Assembly: GCA_014860005.1 (NCBI GenBank)
Contig: JACZKP010000143.1
Coordinates: 1 to 45,838 of the forward strand
Source: Verrucomicrobiota bacterium
GTDB taxonomy: Bacteria > Verrucomicrobiota > Verrucomicrobiae > Limisphaerales > UBA11358
Direction of reading: 5' to 3'
Length of the DNA: 45,838 nucleotides
A model generated the notes under the pieces. It was not told the origin of the DNA, searched no databases, and worked only from the letters and a program-made list of their open reading frames with translations. Below are positions 45,056 through 45,838 of this stretch, piece by piece. How positions within the stretch are numbered: position 1 is the stretch's first letter; every line of letters starts with the position of its first letter. The translations under genes and the position numbers were made by a program.

Positions 45056-45838
45056 TCATAAGCCATTGGATGGATTCAGGATCAAGTCTTCCGCGTCCTT
45101 GTCAAAGAGTTTTGTTCCCAGCCAGGTTGTCCACCCCAACCGGCCATAGCGGCCCAAATGAGTCTGCGGAACGTCCTCCCGACGCAGCACCAATTGCACA
45201 TCCCAGGAATACTGTTCGCCCGCGTAATAACGAACCCAATCGCATAGCCGCCGGAACGAAGCCCCGCTGGGCAGCAAACGCTCGAAATCCGCGAGTTTCA
45301 TCGGTCCGAGTCGCAGGCGGAAATGAAGCTGACAGGTCCACACCCGGCTGCCCACGATGGCTGCGACGCCCAGTGTGCCGGTGCCAGGGGTGCCCCCCAG
45401 ACGACAATCAGAACCGGGCGGGAGTTTCAGCCAGCGACCCACGAAAGTCTGCAGCTCAGTGCGGACGCAGAAGAAATCCTGAATGATCGCTTCCAGTCCT
45501 TCGGCGTTGCGGGTTTGTTGCACGAGTCTTCCGGCAAAATAAAGTTTGGCCCGATCCGGCACACTGTCGCGCTCCAGCAAGCTGTCCATGCCCAGGCCGG
45601 CAACTCCACCGACGAAATTTGACCAATGCTGATCATCCCGCCGGTCGAAGTCCACGGTCTTTTGCGCGTCCGCCCAGGCGCGGAAGAAGAAGGACAGCAG
45701 CCGGTGGTGAAAGACGTTGCAGAAGGCGGCAAACGTGCCATCACCGTGATGCATGATGCGCTCGCGCGCGTATTCCGTCAGACAGAGCGGCAGCGGGCCG
45801 TTGGGCCCAAACAAGCCAAAGTGGCGGGCGTAAAAGAC
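45056..45838 (-). CDS. tssG: T6SS baseplate subunit TssG, partial (N-terminus beyond the window)
   Basis: The C-terminal 260 residues of TssG, a wedge component of the baseplate that anchors the sheath to the membrane complex. The frame is open to the right edge of the window (the last visible codons read VFYARHFGL), so the start lies outside. The conserved TssG opening FGLFGPNGPLPLCLTEYARER is present, followed by HGDGTFAAFCNVFHHR, LLSFFFRAWADAQ and, near the end, GRYGRLGWTTWLGT. It is the first visible gene of the leftward T6SS operon; tssF and other baseplate genes are expected just beyond the edge. The 159 bases between it and clpV hold nothing that I recognise. Confidence 0.9.
   Translation of the reverse strand, partial: VFYARHFGLFGPNGPLPLCLTEYARERIMHHGDGTFAAFCNVFHHRLLSFFFRAWADAQKTVDFDRRDDQHWSNFVGGVAGLGMDSLLERDSVPDRAKLYFAGRLVQQTRNAEGLEAIIQDFFCVRTELQTFVGRWLKLPPGSDCRLGGTPGTGTLGVAAIVGSRVWTCQLHFRLRLGPMKLADFERLLPSGASFRRLCDWVRYYAGEQYSWDVQLVLRREDVPQTHLGRYGRLGWTTWLGTKLFDKDAEDLILNPSNGL

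Noticed and set aside
31588..45838. Extracellular contractile injection system or phage tail instead of a T6SS
   Set aside because: ClpV, TssG with its GPNGPLP motif, VgrG with a fused needle and a PAAR effector point to T6SS. Free-floating contractile systems lack ClpV and TssG.
1..45838. CRISPR arrays, rRNA genes and complete insertion sequences
   Set aside because: No regularly spaced short repeats, no rRNA-like stretch and no insertion sequence with terminal repeats other than the RAYT module were seen.

Overview
The window looks like a chromosomal segment of a GC-rich Gram-negative bacterium of the Planctomycetes-Verrucomicrobia group, most likely Verrucomicrobiota of the Pedosphaera/Limisphaerales type. 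I infer this from the protein style, not from any search: a short pseudopilin ending in an H-x9-DG motif, a secreted protein with a C-terminal domain typical of Verrucomicrobia, many lipoprotein and Sec signals, a REP-associated transposase with palindromic repeats, and few Shine-Dalgarno sites outside the secretion cluster. No rRNA or species-specific marker is present.

Left part (1-25 kb): a nucleoside-type MFS transporter, a GalU-like nucleotidyltransferase and a giant sugar kinase/UDP-sugar pyrophosphorylase fusion; a leftward lysine/peptidoglycan operon dapF-dapA-dapB-folK; a lipoprotein and a pseudopilin; secreted alpha/beta-hydrolase and endonuclease/phosphatase-fold proteins; an oxidative pentose phosphate operon zwf-osmC-pgl; accA, preceded by a possible structured RNA; manA, a holin-like membrane protein, trmB, a DUF2007 protein, a secreted metallophosphoesterase and tRNA-Pro(CGG).

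Middle (23.8-31.1 kb, all leftward): a class III aminotransferase, hflK-hflC with a membrane zinc peptidase upstream, a secreted protein with 61-residue tandem repeats, and a GH33-type sialidase.

Right part (31.6 kb to the edge): a type VI secretion (T6SS) locus. A single-gene TssB-TssC sheath fusion runs rightward. It converges on a tightly packed leftward operon: tssG (cut by the window edge), clpV/tssH, vgrG/tssI, a DUF6484 protein, a TIGR02270-like HEAT protein, a DUF2169 protein, a ketosynthase-like protein without its catalytic histidines, a PAAR-like (DUF4150) effector, a 266-residue partner protein and a kelch-like protein. The effector C-terminus carries motifs resembling anthrax edema factor/ExoY nucleotidyl cyclases.

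The two most unusual observations are: (1) a 900-bp REP/transposase module lying in frame inside the sugar kinase-pyrophosphorylase gene, flanked by 123-bp repeats that are both translated in the same frame; and (2) the PAAR-linked candidate nucleotidyl cyclase effector in a T6SS locus with a fused sheath gene and a degenerate ketosynthase.
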